Assembly (NCBI RefSeq): GCF_000090795.2 | Contig: NW_003546253.1 | Location: 408,883 to 464,758 of the forward strand | Direction of reading: 5' to 3' | Length of the DNA stretch: 55,876 nt | DNA from: Amphimedon queenslandica | Taxonomy: Eukaryota; Porifera; Demospongiae; Haplosclerida; Niphatidae | Shown: piece after piece, positions 1 through 14,000 of the stretch | How positions within the stretch are numbered: the first letter of the stretch is position 1 | How the letters are laid out: each line of letters begins with the position of its first letter | Made by a program: the position numbers and the translations under genes | The notes under the pieces: generated by a model | Seen by the model: only the letters and a program-made list of their open reading frames with translations | Told to the model about the DNA's origin: nothing | Database searches by the model: none

Positions 1-93
1 ATTTCTATTTATTTTATTTTTATATTTTTATTTTAATATTTCTATTTATTTTATTTTTTTATAGAATTATTATTATTATTATTATTATCGTAG

Positions 94-2321
94 GCTGTGC
101 TACAGCAATGGGAAGACTATCAGACTAATAGTTCGGAGCCTAAACTGACCACACCCAGCGAAGACAAAGTTGTTACGGCAATTGAGTTTGATCTTGATCA
201 AAACGATCAGCTCCAAGTCGTTAGCAGGCACCCTGGAGATAATACTGTACGAGGAGATTAATTTTTGGGTCTATCTTTTTAAAAATTTCATTCTCATTTT
301 AGATCGGCATGGTTGCTTGGAGACTGACACTGTTAACCCCTTGTTACCCTGATGGGCGTGATGTTATTGTTATTGGTAACGATATTACACATCAGATCGG
401 CTCGTTTGGGCCTAAGGAAGATCTCCTTTATCAAGTAATTAATAATAATAAGAATAATGATGTTATAAAAATGTTTTACTGATTACAAAGTTGAAGTGTT
501 AGAGTTTGTTGTTTATGCTTTTTTAGAAAATGGCTCGGAAATCACTCCCCATTTTTATTACATTTTCTGATACATATTAATGTCCTTATGCTATATAAAA
601 AGTTTGAGCTGATTCCGACTTAAAATTTTCGAGTTGCAACCATTTCAAGAAAATTCCAAAATTTTGAAAAATACCCAAGGCTATAGCCCATGGGTTTTTC
701 CAAAAAATGGCTCCGAAATCACCCCCAATTTTTATTACATTTTCTGATGCATATTGATGTCCTTATGCTGTGTAAAAAGTTTGAGCTGATTCCGACTTAA
801 ATTTTTCAAGTTACGACCATTTTAAGAAAATGCCAAAATTTTGAAAAATACCCAAGGCTATAGCCCATGGTTTTTTCCAAAAAATGGCTCCGAAATCACC
901 CCCAATTTTTATTACATTTTCCGATACATATTGATGTCCTTATGCTGTGTAGAAAGTTTAAGCTGATTCCGACTTAAAATTTTTGAGTTATGGCCATTTT
1001 AAGAAAATGCCGAAATTTTGAAAAATACCCAAGGCTATAGCCCATGGTTTTTTCCAAAAAATGGCTCCGAAATCAACCCCAATTTTTATTACATTTTTTG
1101 ATACATATTGATGTCCTTATGCTATATAAAAAGTTTGAGCTGATTCCGACTTAAAATTTTTAAGTTATGAGCATTTTAAAAACGTCCCAACTGTTACCAA
1201 ACGTATATTTATATTCATAATATTCTCTCCTTTAGAAAGCCTCAGAGTTATCAAGAGAAGAAGGTATCCCCAGGATATACATATCAGCTAACAGTGGGGC
1301 CAGGATTGGCCTTGCTGAAGAAATCAAGCAGTTGTTCCAGGTGGCTTGGATTGATAAATCCTTCCCCGAAAAAGGATTCAAATATATTTACCTCTCTCCC
1401 TCTGATTACATGAAGGTAAGTACATGTACTTGTACATGTAGTCATGTGACTGTCATGTGATCCAGACGACAGCTACCAGCGGGAAGAGTGCTTCAGTCAT
1501 TACTACATTAATTCAAGATGAAGGAGAGCCTCGTTATAAAATAATTGATATTATTGGTTAGTCAATTAATGCATAATATTAATTAGCACTAATTAATTAA
1601 TAATTTGTTATAACTGTGTAATATTTTATTAAATTTTTAATAGGTAAAAAGGACGGGCTTGGTGTTGAAAACCTGCGTGGTTCCGGTACTATTGCTGGCG
1701 AGACCTCGAGAGCCTACGATGATGTTTTCACTATTAATCTAGTAAACCACACCCAGGCCGCGCCTATTTTAAGCCCCTCCCCTAGGTGACGTGTCGCGCT
1801 ATTGGAATTGGAGCTTATTTAGTGAGGCTAGGCCAGAGGGTCATACAGGTGGACAATTCACACATTATACTGACTGGAGCTGGGGCACTTAATAAAGTAT
1901 GCACTTTATTAATAATAAAATGAATTAATATTTAATAATAAATTAATATTGATATAATTAGGTACTGGGTCGCGAGGTCTATACATCGAATGCTCAATTG
2001 GGCGGAGTCCAGATAATGCACAATAATGGAGTGTCTCATTTAACAGCTCCTAATGATTATGAGGGCGTGGCTTCTATTGTTAATTGGATTGAATACATAC
2101 CTAAAGTATAAAAAGGAGATTGTATCATTTTATTTATTTGTGTTAGGTCCGTGGGTTTGGTTTGCCGATCCTCCCCAGTATTGATCCAGTGGATCGAGTG
2201 ATTGAGTTTGAGCCGACCAAACTACCTTATGACCCTAGACATATGCTGGCTGGTAGAACTATTGAAGGTAAGGATGATATTATTTAATTTTACAATAATA
2301 TAATCTTATTCACATTAAATA

Positions 2322-2371
<50 letters not shown>

Positions 2372-2571
2372 GGTGGGGATTTCGAGACAGGGTTTTTCGA
2401 TAAAGGCTCCTTCCAAGAGACTCTCAGTGTTTGGGCCCAGAGTGTTGTCTGTGGCCGAGCTAGAATAGGAGGGATACCCTGTGGAGTGATTGCTGTTGAA
2501 ACTCGTGCAGTGGAATTCATAGTACCTGCTGATCCTGCCAACCCTCAGACCGAATCACACGTAATCATTCT

Positions 2572-2617
<46 letters not shown>

Positions 2618-4266
2618 CCTTCATTTTTGCTTTCTCCTTTCCTAGCTATCAGTATTTGTGTATTTATTTATTTATTCATTTATTTATTTATTCATTCATT
2701 CATTTATTTATTTATTCATTCATTCATTTATTTATTTATTCCTTTATTTATCTTTTGTTTTTCTTCTAGTCAATATCACAGGCTGGTCAGGTCTGGTATC
2801 CCGACTCTGCTTTTAAAACTGCTCAGACTATCCAGGACCTCAACCGTGAGGAGCTCCCTCTTTTCATCTTTGCCAACTGGAGGGGCTTCTCCGGTGGCAT
2901 GAGAGGTGAGTGTGGTTAATTTAAGCCCCTCCCACCAACCACCCCTCTTTTTAGACATGTACGAGGAAGTAGTCAAGTATGGCGCAATGATTGTTGACGG
3001 TTTGAGAGCGTACAAACATCCTGTTTTTATTTACCTTCCGCCACATGGCGAGCTTAGGGGCGGAGCTTGGGTCGTGGTCGACCCGACGATTAATCCCGAT
3101 CACATGGAAATGTACGCCGATAAGGTGGGCACTAATTAGAAGTACAATCAATCACTTACGTTTTTATGGTCTAGGAAAGTAAGGGCGGGGTTTTAGAGGC
3201 TGAAGGTACCGTAGAGATAAAGTTCAAAACGAAAGATCTTGTCAAGACAATGGCAAGGCTTGACAAACGATACATTGCTTTACAAGAAACTCTTAAAAAA
3301 CCAGGACTGAGCCCCGAGGAGAGACAGAAACTTGAGACCGAACTCAAAGAGAGGGAAACACTGCTGGCTCCTATATATCACCAGGCAAGCCACACCTACC
3401 TGGCACCGCCCACTTTATGCTCTTTTTTTTTAAATAGATTGCTGTTGAGTTTGCAGAGTTGCATGATACTCCAGGACGAATGAAAGAGAAGGGAGTCATA
3501 TCTGTGAGTTTGTAATTATCTTCTGCCAAAAATTTATGAACCACAAGGAAGCATATTAAGACACGTACATGTATCGATGTATCAAAATACATGTGTAGAC
3601 TCACAAAATTTTTCCTGTTATTTTAGGATGTTTTGGAATGGAAGAATGTTAGGAAGTATTTCTATTGGAAGCTAAGACGAAGACTGTGCGAGAATGACGC
3701 CATCAATCGCATCAAAAAGACCGACAGGTATCGAGTTATGTACCATAAACTTGTTGATGAAACCCGTTTGACTAGCTCTCTGTGTCACGGCGAGATTATT
3801 GCCATGATTAGAAGATGGTTCGTGGAAAGCAAGAATGTCGTAAATGTAAGTTAGACCTTTTTCATCTTACGTGTACTGTCTCTCTCACTAGAACTATCTG
3901 TGGTATAAAGATGAGATAGTTGTGGATTGGTTGGAGTCATCATTGAAGGAGCCAGAGTCTGTTCTATTGAGTAACATTGAATCAATCAAGAAGCAAAAGA
4001 TATCACATCAAATAACACAGTGGGTTTAACGCATGCACTGTTGTGATTTTGATATCAATATTATTATTATTGATATTATTCACTCTTGTTGATACTGATA
4101 CTGATTTTGATATTATTCTTGATGCTGATACTGATTTTGATACAGATCATTGATTGAAAATCAAGACATTGCAGTCGACTGTATAGTTCAAGCAGGCCAG
4201 TCAATGTCTAGCGCCAAGAGAAGAGAAATCATAAAACATTTGACATCTTTTTTGAACGACTCTTAA
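94..4266 (+). CDS. ACACA: Acetyl-CoA carboxylase, carboxyltransferase domain and C-terminus (5' partial)
   Basis: This is the C-terminal 755 residues of the eukaryotic multidomain biotin enzyme that makes malonyl-CoA for fatty acid synthesis. Sixteen exons can be read: 94-246, 303-434, 1236-1415, 1466-1556, 1644-1741, 1786-1896, 1962-2105, 2147-2267, 2373-2560, 2770-2905, 2955-3124, 3175-3384, 3438-3503, 3627-3845, 3892-4019 and 4146-4266 (TAA). They sum to 2268 nt in frame. Diagnostic carboxyltransferase blocks are [59 protein letters not shown] (here [11 protein letters not shown]), ELRGGAWVV and [10 protein letters not shown], in the order and spacing of animal ACC1/ACC2. Biotin carboxylase and the biotin carrier domain lie upstream of the window. 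The intron after 3384 begins GC instead of GT. The intron 435-1235 carries a tandem satellite. One gene usually covers both vertebrate paralogues in invertebrates, so the symbol is generic. Confidence 0.96.
515..1185 (+). repeat. ~177-bp tandem repeat inside ACC intron
   Basis: Four consecutive copies of a unit containing CCCAAGGCTATAGCCCATGG fill most of the ACC intron. The motif starts at 674, 851 and 1028, giving an exact 177-bp period; the first and last copies are partial. Each unit continues with an AAAAAATGGCTCCGAAATCA-like block, a CATATTGATGTCCTTATGCT-like block and TTTGAGCTGATTCCGACTT. The same unit recurs at other places in the window in both orientations. Confidence 0.9.
2325..2371 (+). 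repeat. (ATT)n microsatellite in ACC intron
   Basis: About 16 ATT triplets run directly into the acceptor AG of the next ACC exon. They replace the normal polypyrimidine tract with an ATT array. Confidence 0.9.
2571..2756 (+). repeat. (CT)n and (ATTT/ATTC)n microsatellites in ACC intron
   Basis: The intron 2561-2769 is almost entirely simple sequence: a CT dinucleotide run at about 2579-2625, then tetranucleotide ATTT/ATTC repeats to about 2755, followed by the acceptor. Confidence 0.85.
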
Positions 4267-4591
4267 TTCCACCTTCCTATCTACATTACTAGTTATTTGT
4301 ATTGTCATTGTGTGTGATAGGTAATAATAATAATTCCTATTATCATTATATTATGATTTATATTATATTATATTAGAGGAAAAAATTTTTGTGCTGTATC
4401 ATTATTATATTTTTTGTCTAAATTTATTATTCAAAGGAAGAGACAACAACATAGGACACTAAGTAACCTAAATGAGCTACACAAAGCAAGGGTTTGGAAA
4501 GAAATTAAAATGGGTGGCAGTAACATAACAATAATAATAATAATAATAATAATAGTAATCAGCAAACGATAAGAGGATAAGTGGTTTAGTT
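4267..4591. other. Convergent intergenic spacer, ACC / anoctamin A
   Basis: This is the 325 bp between the two stop codons of convergent genes. It is AT-rich and has a short (AAT)n run at about 4530-4553. I see no coding potential and no clear single polyadenylation signal. Confidence 0.6.
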
Positions 4592-5335
4592 TTAAGCTGT
4601 CTCTTCTCTTGGTTTAGAGCCTCCTTTGCCTCCTGTACCCTTCTTCTTTGTCTCTGCTGACATTCGTGAAGCTAACAGCCTTTCTCTCCTTATCTCATCC
4701 TCCACACTCTTAGGGATATCAGGAACAAGCCAGTCCAGCAATATACCAAGTATAAATATGAAATGCTACAGGAAAGAGAGAGAGAAAGATTAATACTATC
4801 ATTTGTTGCAAAAAAAAAAGACGAGAATTCTAGAACTACACACAAGAATGCTAATAATTGTGTCTGCATGTTAATAATACCTCAAAGACAATAATAAATG
4901 CTAGTTTACAAGTCCACAAATGCCAGTAGGTTAAAGGATGCGTTCCATCTTCATTAACTTGACCACGGAATCTAGTGAACAATAATTAAATCCTTTATTC
5001 TCATGCCCCTCCCCCTTTCTTTACCTGCACGTGGTTTCATTTTTGAAACAGGTACCATCAGTAATGTTCAGTATATTTGAAGTTGGATTCTTAGGATTTT
5101 GATTCCTCAATACCAGATTTTGAAACATTGACAAGTTAGTTAGTCTAAAAAGTTAACTTAACTAATAACAATTAATAATTATTAATAACTAACTGGTATA
5201 ACTCTTTGTATTCATCTTCATTGATTCCTTCGCGATACATTTCGTTTCCGGTTTCAGTAGCGAAACAATCATAATCAATAAAAGGCAAATACAGTTTCCT
5301 TTCACCTCTCAACATTATCTGAAAACAAAAAGCAA

Positions 5336-5378
<43 letters not shown>

Positions 5379-8300
5379 GAGTTTGGAGCCATTTTCTGAA
5401 AAAAAAGCATGGGGTATATATAGTATAGTACAGGGTATTCTTCAAAAATTGGCTCGTTTCTTAAAATGCTTATACATATAACTTGAAAAATTTAAATTGA
5501 AATCAGCTCAATTTTCTACATAGCGTAAGTACATTAATATGTATCAGAAAACACAATAAAAATTTGCAGTAATTTCAGCTAAATCAAGACTACATTGGAG
5601 AGTACAAGAGTATATGAACAAAGCATAAACTCACAATATCGCTGCTGTCATTATTGTATTCATACAACTGCTGAGCAGTGAATACTGGGAAGGTGGTCTT
5701 CCCAGAATCATCAACAGATCTCAAGAGGTTAGTAAACTGGAACTCTGAGGTAGCCCATCGAGCATAACTACCATCTCCACTGTTGTACTCAGGTTCATCC
5801 TTATAAACCCTATCGAACAGCTCCCGGTCAATGAACTGTGAGGTAACAGCAATAAGCAATGCATTGGTGACCACACTGAGGTTAGTCACAAAGCGAAGGA
5901 GGTGGAACCATATGCCAATGTCACCGGCTCTCTCGGCAAGCGGACGGCGGAAGACGGTGACAAATTTGTGAGCATCGAGACGAATCTCAATGACGTTGTT
6001 GACCCATGCAAAGAATGGAGCAAGGGGGAAAGCGGCAACAAAGATGGTAACGAATCCATACTGAATAACTATAAATAATAATAATAATAAATTAATAATA
6101 ATATTTAATGTTCTCTCTCTCTCTTACCTAGCTCAAGGTATTCAAAGAACAGTCCATGTATTGAGAGTGGCACTAGTTCATAATCTTTTTCCCAGCGTAG
6201 GAACTTGTTATCTTCTTCCTCAACAATCTCACCTTTTTTCTCTTTGCGACGCCTCATGTACTTCTTTATAATAGTCTTGAAATAACTGAGAGGAGGAGAA
6301 GAGATGAGAAAGTTAAAGATTCTTTCATGCTTATAATTACTTACGGTATTCCTAGTTCAGTGACATTATTAAGCACTTGTTTACCAAGGAAAATGATTGC
6401 TAGCTGTATAGTTAATTCCAGTAGGCACCCATAAGCAGAGCACTCATCCAAACGCCACATACCGAACCTCAGATAACCTCCTGGATACCCAGTAGGCCTG
6501 CGAATAAAATAATAAGAATAATAAATACATAATGTGTACATATTTATATGTGTGTGTGTGTAGCTTCCTTCCTCCTTCCCTCTCTCTCTTTCTCTTGAAA
6601 CTCACTTTCCCTTGATGAATGCAATGTAGAAAATTGACGAGTAAAAGTTAATGAATTGGAACAAATACATCTTGAATGTGAAGGAGTCCTCATACTCGGT
6701 GGTAGTACGATGCAGTTCTAAAAATAGAACAAAAAATTAATAATCATAATAATCAACAGTATCAGTATCTCACCCCATGATGTCAACCAGGCTGCTAATC
6801 TCTCGTATACTTGATTCATGATCACAATAAATATGAGCTGGATCAGAGATCCTGTGATAGAGACAGTTAAATCAGCAACACTCGGGCCACCTGGTAGCTT
6901 CTGAGTGAGACGATAAAAAGAAGTAGAGACGGCAAGACGATAAACAAGCACACCCAGGACCACGCCCAAAACAGCTGCTACCATAGTCAGGAGGACACTG
7001 GTACCAAGGAGTATCTTTGGTATATAATGATGCTTGGGTTGTATGTATTCATCTCTTTCAAGAACTGGGTTGTGAACTTTGTACTGCTTCTTCTTCTCCT
7101 CCGGATAATCTTTTATTTTGTTTTTGATTGCTTGAACAAACTCGGGTCTCTCTCTTTGCTCAGCTTCCTCAAAGCCAAGAGTGTCCCAGTCGTACTGTAA
7201 CTGCTTCTCTGTCCTCTTCCAAAACTCGAGAAACAACACAGCTAAGGAAAGTAAAAATATTATCATTATTAGTTAGTAGTATAATTATTATTATGGCTTA
7301 CCCCAGCAGGCCATGAAGGCAGCAAAGAACACTGTCCCTCCAAAATCAAATAATAATGAAACACGAGCAAATCCACAGGCCGATCGATAGTACCAGAAAT
7401 CACAAGTCTCATCACACGGGGCACACATGTAGAACTCCTTACGAAGGGTATTATTACAAATATCACGACTAGAAAAAAACATAACAATAATTTATAAATA
7501 TAGAAGATTATTACGGTAATAGCTTACGCCAGTTCATTGTAGTCAAGGGATATAGTGAACAGTCCAGCAATCATAACAATTATACCAACAATGGAGGCCA
7601 TGCCAAGCCAACTGGTGTAGAAACCAACCCAAGCAAAATAGAGACCAATCTTCTCACCAAAATAATGACTAGAAGAATAGAAAAGGTAAAAATAAAGAAT
7701 GATTGTAAAAATGAGAAAACGTAATAAAAATCTAGAATTCTCTCCTAGATGAAACACCCTGTACCATATACATGTAGTACAGGAACTTTAGCCTGATTTT
7801 TAAGCACTTATAAAAATTCATAAAAAAATCCAAACTTGATCGAAATCAGCTCAAAACTTCTACAAAACATAAGTACATGTATACACATACCCTGTACTAA
7901 AATAGTCTATATTTTGAGCATGCACAGTTATGCATCAGAAAATGCGATAAGTATTTTCTTTGAGCTATTTCTATTGCTATAATTACCGTATGTTCTCCAA
8001 TGGCTGGTACTTATAAAAGTTCTTTGGGTGTGACCATTGATTGAACAATAACTTCCTCTCATTGTCAATCTCATCATGTTCACCTTTCAACCTAAAACGA
8101 CCCTAAAAATTTACAAAAAAATAAATTCATGAAATAATTATTTCTTAATTCTCCTCTTACGTCATGAAGTGGAAATGAATCAGAAAAGACTCCGTCGGAT
8201 TTAAGACGCGACACGCCCACTTGCTCCTCAGTCTGTCCATACTGGATGTTCTCAAGTATATGCCATGTCTACTCAACAGCAATGAATATCATTATACATC

Positions 8301-10132
8301 ATTCAACTCTATATACTCACAATGGTACTTCGCTGAGCTGAACTAAAGAATTCAGCTTCATTGTTAGATCCACGATAACTAAAAGGATTTTTTAAGAGTC
8401 AATACAAGAAGCTGTGCAATCTGTAAACAAGCTCAAGCCTTCTCAACTCTTTCTCCTTTCTCTTCATCTCTCTCCCTCTCTCCCCCCCTCTCTCTCTCAC
8501 TTCTGTCTATTCTCAGCAACATATGGGGCAGTAAAGAAGTCCTTATATTCAAATTGTTTCGGTATCTTTGGCTCAAAGAACGTAAAAGGATCCCGAATAT
8601 GACACCTCGTAAAGACATCCCTGTACCAAGCTTTATCCCTACGGGGCAGATCAACTTCCTGAGAGATGGTAAAGATCCATTTTTTATTTCATATTTGTCA
8701 TTACTTGTATTGGCATTCGGATGAGAAGATCCTCAGCTCCTTTCTCAAGTGCTGGGAAAGTTGCATGGACTTTGATAAACCAGGTCTGATGATCGTAGAG
8801 CTAACAAGAAAAGCAATCATGCAAAAATTATACACACAACCCATTAAAAATCGTTTGGCTACCTGAGGCTTCTGCCGTTCAATTTCCAGACCGTGTTCAA
8901 TCATTTTTTTAAAGAAGGCCTTTCTCTTGGCAGCATTGGAGCTCTTCTTGTTAGTGCCTACGGGTTCGCCTTCTTCATCTTCATCATCATCTTTCTTATA
9001 AGTCAGAATCATATCTGAGGAGATACACCATCATTGATAACGCATATACATATACATGTACATAACTGAAATTGAAAATAATCTGCAAAATGCATGCACA
9101 TATACATGTACGTGTAAGTGTACTTGGCATTTAAGTAGCAATTATTTGTTAAAAAGTAAATGTTATTCATTCATGGGCCCAATACAGTATATCTGTTGTC
9201 TAGTGAATCCTATTACTGTAGCTATAAATAGAGTCTAGTCTAAATATAGTAGCAATGAATGAATGGGTGCAGCATCAATGCCTTATTTGTGTGTGTGAAC
9301 ATACACAGGCACTCTTTGAAGCTCAATAACAAACAAAATGAGTGTTTAGTTGTCAACAAGAAGGGAGGCAGAATAAACAGAAGACATTAATGATACACAT
9401 ATGTGCATATGGTGTGGGTAGATGCCATGGACTTAAATTAATATTTGTTTATTTAAGAAATTGAGATATAGGCATAAGCTTTTATAGCTACTCTTGGTAT
9501 GATAGTATGTTATCATAGACTGTCAGTACAGGTCTACTACTAGTTCCATACTGCTAGTAAACAAAATGAATGGAGGGATAAGTGCACATGTACATGTACA
9601 TGGCCATGAGTCTTACCAATCTTCTTGACTCCATCGTTGAAGTAGACTGTGTTACGCTCTTCCTCATCACTTCTGTCCTATAGTTCATGTACATAATGAC
9701 TCATGAATGCATCAACCTCCAGAACTACCAGTAGGTCTACATGCCATGCATCTACATGTACTGTACACTCAGGTACAGTGCTATAGCTTCTTATGTCTTA
9801 GTTTCTACCCATCTCCTCCCTTCTTTCTTTCTTTCCAATATTTCTTCCTTCCTTTCCTTTTTTCCTAAATTCTCTTCTCTCTTTCCTTCAATGTCCCATT
9901 TTCTCTAAACCCTCCCTCCCTCCTCCTCTCTCTCCCTTACAGTGTCTTGTGAAGGAGATAGCAGCTGTATGCCTTCAGAACTGCTCTTTTTCATTCTCTT
10001 GTCATTGATCCTCTGTCTCTCTCCTCCATTCTCACTGCTCCTGTCACTAGTAGCAGCAGGCACAAAACCTTCAAAGCCAATCTGAGGTGGGCCAGACTCT
10101 GACTCCAATTGAGGATAGAAGCTCTGAGCCAT
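4592..10132 (-). CDS. Anoctamin (TMEM16) family protein A
   Basis: Predicted calcium-activated channel or lipid scramblase, 1027 residues in 19 exons. From 5' to 3' on the minus strand: 10132-9941, 9677-9617, 9014-8863, 8800-8705, 8658-8501, 8378-8321, 8268-8161, 8102-7987, 7668-7528, 7468-7302, 7241-6774, 6717-6606, 6497-6345, 6285-6128, 6068-5635, 5318-5194, 5144-5025, 4971-4881, 4765-4592 (sum 3084 nt). A cytosolic N-terminus is followed by about ten hydrophobic segments. Calcium-site residues known from TMEM16 structures are present: NNVTE (TM6), EYLE (TM7) and IEIRLD (TM8). The start MAQSFYPQ matches the paralogue's MAEPVYPS, so I prefer it to an in-frame upstream ATG at 10174. Vertebrate orthology among ANO1-10 was not resolved. 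Exon lengths match the downstream paralogue almost one for one. Confidence 0.96.
5385..5590 (-). repeat. Single divergent copy of the ~177-bp repeat family
   Basis: This lies in an anoctamin A intron. The minus strand shows the family blocks (TTTGAGCTGATTtc-like, CATATTaatGTaCTTA-like) next to a CTATA/TACAGGG motif. It is preceded by an (AAT)n array at 5337-5380. Confidence 0.65.
7755..7985 (-). repeat. Divergent copy of the ~177-bp repeat family
   Basis: This lies in the anoctamin A intron 7669-7986. It has CCCTGTACCATA and ACCCTGTACTAAAATAG blocks with GAAATCAGCTCAAA and a GCATCAGAAAATG block, all hallmarks of the dispersed family, in inverted orientation. Confidence 0.6.
9015..9616. other. 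Long intron 2 of anoctamin A
   Basis: This 600-bp intron is free of recognisable genes. It holds several ACATGTACATGTAC-type palindromic stretches (about 9051-9062, 9103-9112, 9588-9601) and nothing else I can name. Confidence 0.5.
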
Positions 10133-10570
10133 GACACTCCAGTGTATGTATAGGCTATATTCACTGTACAGCAACCACTGATGAAGACAGAGTAAGAGAG
10201 AAATACTATTGTAGCTACAGAAATGTCTTTCAAGCCCCAGAGAGACAGAGAGGGAAAAAAAGGAGAAAATGGCCTTAAAAAGGGGCTAAACTATACCACA
10301 TATGCTCTAATTATAAGAGGAGTCTAATGAATATCATTGAGTTGAGACATAAAGTAGGTATCTGGTACTGTCTGTTACAATTGAATGCAATTATGGTGTA
10401 TGGACATGTATGTGACATGTGTCTTTACAATTGTATGTCTTTTAATTACTTTTATTATTAAAGAACTTAAAAAAATGACAATGACAATAATAATGACAAT
10501 ATGATAAGACTGATTCACTGTCTATATCTGTCTCTAACTAATAACTAATTCAAGGGAAACACAGGCACAC

Positions 10571-10602
<32 letters not shown>

Positions 10603-10669
10603 TCAAAATAACCTGAGATCAACAAAAATTTATGTTAATTAACCAACTAATAAAAAATTAATTTTTTTT

Positions 10670-10704
<35 letters not shown>

Positions 10705-10735
10705 TTCTCAATGTCACTAGCCTTGTATCGATCAC
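10133..10735. other. Spacer between tandem anoctamin genes
   Basis: This is 603 bp between the anoctamin A start codon and the anoctamin B stop codon. It holds the presumed promoter of A and the 3' UTR of B. Two (AAT)n arrays occur at about 10570-10600 and 10672-10703. I recognise no coding sequence. Confidence 0.6.
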
Positions 10736-10930
10736 TCAAGGTGCAGCAGAGAGCGAGGCTTCAGTGTAGGTCCTATCACGATCACCTCTGGCGTCCTCTT
10801 CCTTGGCCTGCTGGGCTAGTTTAGATGCAAGGAGCTTCTCTCTCCTTATCTCATCCTCCACACTCTTAGGGATATCAGGAACAAGCCAATCCAGCAATAT
10901 ACCAAGTATAAATATGAAATGCTACAGGAA

Positions 10931-11020
<90 letters not shown>

Positions 11021-14000
11021 AAATGAATATAGAAATTGCACACATACTCTACATGAACTTCTCTTCTCTCTTTTCTTATAACTACATCCATTATTATTAT
11101 TATTTGTATTATTCACATCTGCACTCAGTTCACTGCATGTGTGTATATGCTCAAATATTTACTTCAAAGACTATAACGAATGATAGTTTGACTGTGATTA
11201 GTCTCCAATATTCCAGTGGAAATTCGCCATCAGGATCAACCTGACCACGGAAACTATAATAGAAAAATACAGTAATATACATACATACATGTACAATGTG
11301 CATATACATGTACATGTAATTATCACCAAGTAAAAACTAACCGACAAGTTGCTGAAGTATTAAAACAAATTCCATAATCGGCTCTTATGTTTGAGGTAAA
11401 GTCCTCACTGTTCTCATTAGTCCTGTCACTAGCTATATTCAAAGTTAAATTCCTGAAAATTCGATTTCTATAGAAAATAAAGAAAAGCAATTATATAATA
11501 GCCACCTCCATGATAGCTGAGAGAGGGCAAGCTACATGTATTAGTATGTAGGAATTAAAGAAAAAAGGGAAAGAGTGAGATGAGGGAAAGGAGAAGAGAG
11601 GGAGGAGACATACTCATAGAAAGTCCTATATGTGTCTAAGTCGACACTGGTAGCGTTAAAACGGCCATCCGACTCTCTAGCAACACAATCAAAATCAATA
11701 AATGGAAGATAGAGCTGATCTTGACCATTAACGGTCACCTGAGAGAAGAAAGAAAGAGAGAGAGTAAGAAATTAAGGCAAAGAAGGGAAAAAAGGAGATG
11801 AAATGATCATATGCATGAAATTATATGCATTCATTTAGCTCATAAATCAATGGTATTCCAGTAACTACATATGAGTGCAGTAGACCTATCTTAAAATTTG
11901 CAAGCTTTAATTCAGTGCATGCAAACAAATGAAAATATTTCCAGACTACAGTATAAGTAGCTCTGATATATGATCACATACTTCATTTCCATCGCCATCA
12001 AACGCCAGCAAAGACTGTGCAGTGTATACAGGGAAATTAGTGTCCCCATTGGGAGTAGCAGATTGAAGAAGAGCCGTCAGACTAAAGCTAGAAGTAGCCC
12101 AACGTACAAATCCACCTCTTCCACTATTGAACTCAGGTTCATTCTTATAAACCCTATCAAACAGTTCCCGGTCAATGAACTGTGAGGTAAAAGCAATAAG
12201 CAATGCATTGGTGACTACACTGAGGTTAGTCACAAAGCGAAGGAGGTGGAACCAGAGTCCAATGTCCTGTGCTCTCTCGGCGAGCGGACGACGGAAGACT
12301 TGAATGAATTTGTGAGCGTCAAGACGTATCTCAATGACGTTGTTGACCCATGCAAAGAATGGAGCAAGAGGGAAAGCAGCAACAAAGATAGTAACGAATC
12401 CATACTGAATAACTATAAATAATAATAATAAATTAATAATAATATTTAATGTTCTCTCTTACCTAGCTCAAGGTATTCAAAGAACAGTCCGTGTATAGAG
12501 AGTGGTATTAGTTCAAAATCCTTTTCCCAGCGCACAAACGAGTCATCTTCCTCAGTATCCTTCCCTTTCTCTTTGCGATACCTCATGACCTTCTTAAGAA
12601 TAGTCTTAGCATAACTGGAGGAGGAGAAAAAAATATAAATAAGAGGAGGATTAATAACATTGTACTTACGGTACTCCGAGCTCAGATATATCATTGAGAA
12701 CTTGTTTACCAAGGAAAATGATTGCTAGCTGTATAGTTAATTCCAGTAGGCACCCATAAGCAGAGCATTCATCCAAACGCAGTGATCCAATCCTGTCATA
12801 TCCACCTGGGTATCCAGTGAATCTAAAGAAAATTTTGTTAGAATAGTTTGAGGAACATCTACTTCTTCTTTTCCTATACTCACTTTCCCTTGATGAATGC
12901 AATGTAGAATATCGACGTGTAAAAGTTAATGAATTGGAACAAATACATCTTGAATGTGAAGGAGTCCTCATACTCGGTGGTAGTACGATGCAATTCTAAA
13001 AAAAGAACAATAAATTAATAATCATAATAATCATAATAATCAATATCTTACCCCATGATGTCAACCAGGTTGCTAATCTCTCGTATACTTGATTCATGAT
13101 CACAATAAACACGAGCTGGATCAGAGATCCTGTGATAGAGACGGTTAAATCAGCAACGCTCGGGCCACCTGGTAGATTCTGAACAAGACGGTAGATTGAG
13201 GTTGATACAGCAAGACGATAAATAAGAACGGCAAAGACCACACCCAAAACAGCTATCACCATGGTAATGAGGATCACAAAACCTAGCACTAGCTTAGGGG
13301 CAATGTCAAATGCTGGTTGGATGTATTCGTAACGCTCAAGGACAGGGTTCTTTATCTTGTACTGCTTCTTCTTCTCTTCTGGATAGTTCTTGATCTTCTT
13401 TTTAATTGCTTGAACAAACTCGGGTCTCTCCCTTTGCTCAGCTTCCTCAAATCCAAGAGTGTCCCACTGATACTGTAACTGCTTCTCTGTCCTCTTCCAA
13501 AACTCGAGAAACAACACAGCTAAGGAAAGTAAAGATATTATCATTATTATTTTAGTAGTATATTATTATTATGGCTTACCGTAGCAGGCCATGAAGGCAG
13601 CAAAGAACACTGTTCCTCCATAATCAAATAATAACGAAACACGAGCAAATCCACAGGCCGATCGATAGTACCAGAAATCACAAGTCTCGTCACAAAGGGG
13701 ACACATGTAGAATTCAGCACGAAGGGTATCATTACAAATATCACGACTAGAAAAATATAATAATTATTATTAATTAATAAATATAAAAGATTATTATGGT
13801 AATAGCTTACGCCAGTTCATTGTAGTTAAGGGATAAAGTGAACAGTCCAGCAATCATAACAATTATACCAACAATGGAGGCAAAGCCAAGCCAACTGGTG
13901 TAGAAACCAACCCAAGCAAAATAGAGACCAATCTTCTCACCAAAATAATGACTAGAAGAATAGAAAAGGTAGATCAATCAATCCATGTACTATCACACAT

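Noticed and set aside
10133-10174. Upstream in-frame ATG (10174) as the start of anoctamin A
   Set aside because: The paralogue and the third first exon all start at MAxxx equivalent to 10132; the extra residues are not conserved.
10803-11116. Open frames of RE/ER or LSLS repeats on both strands
   Set aside because: Produced by the (GA)n microsatellite within an anoctamin intron.
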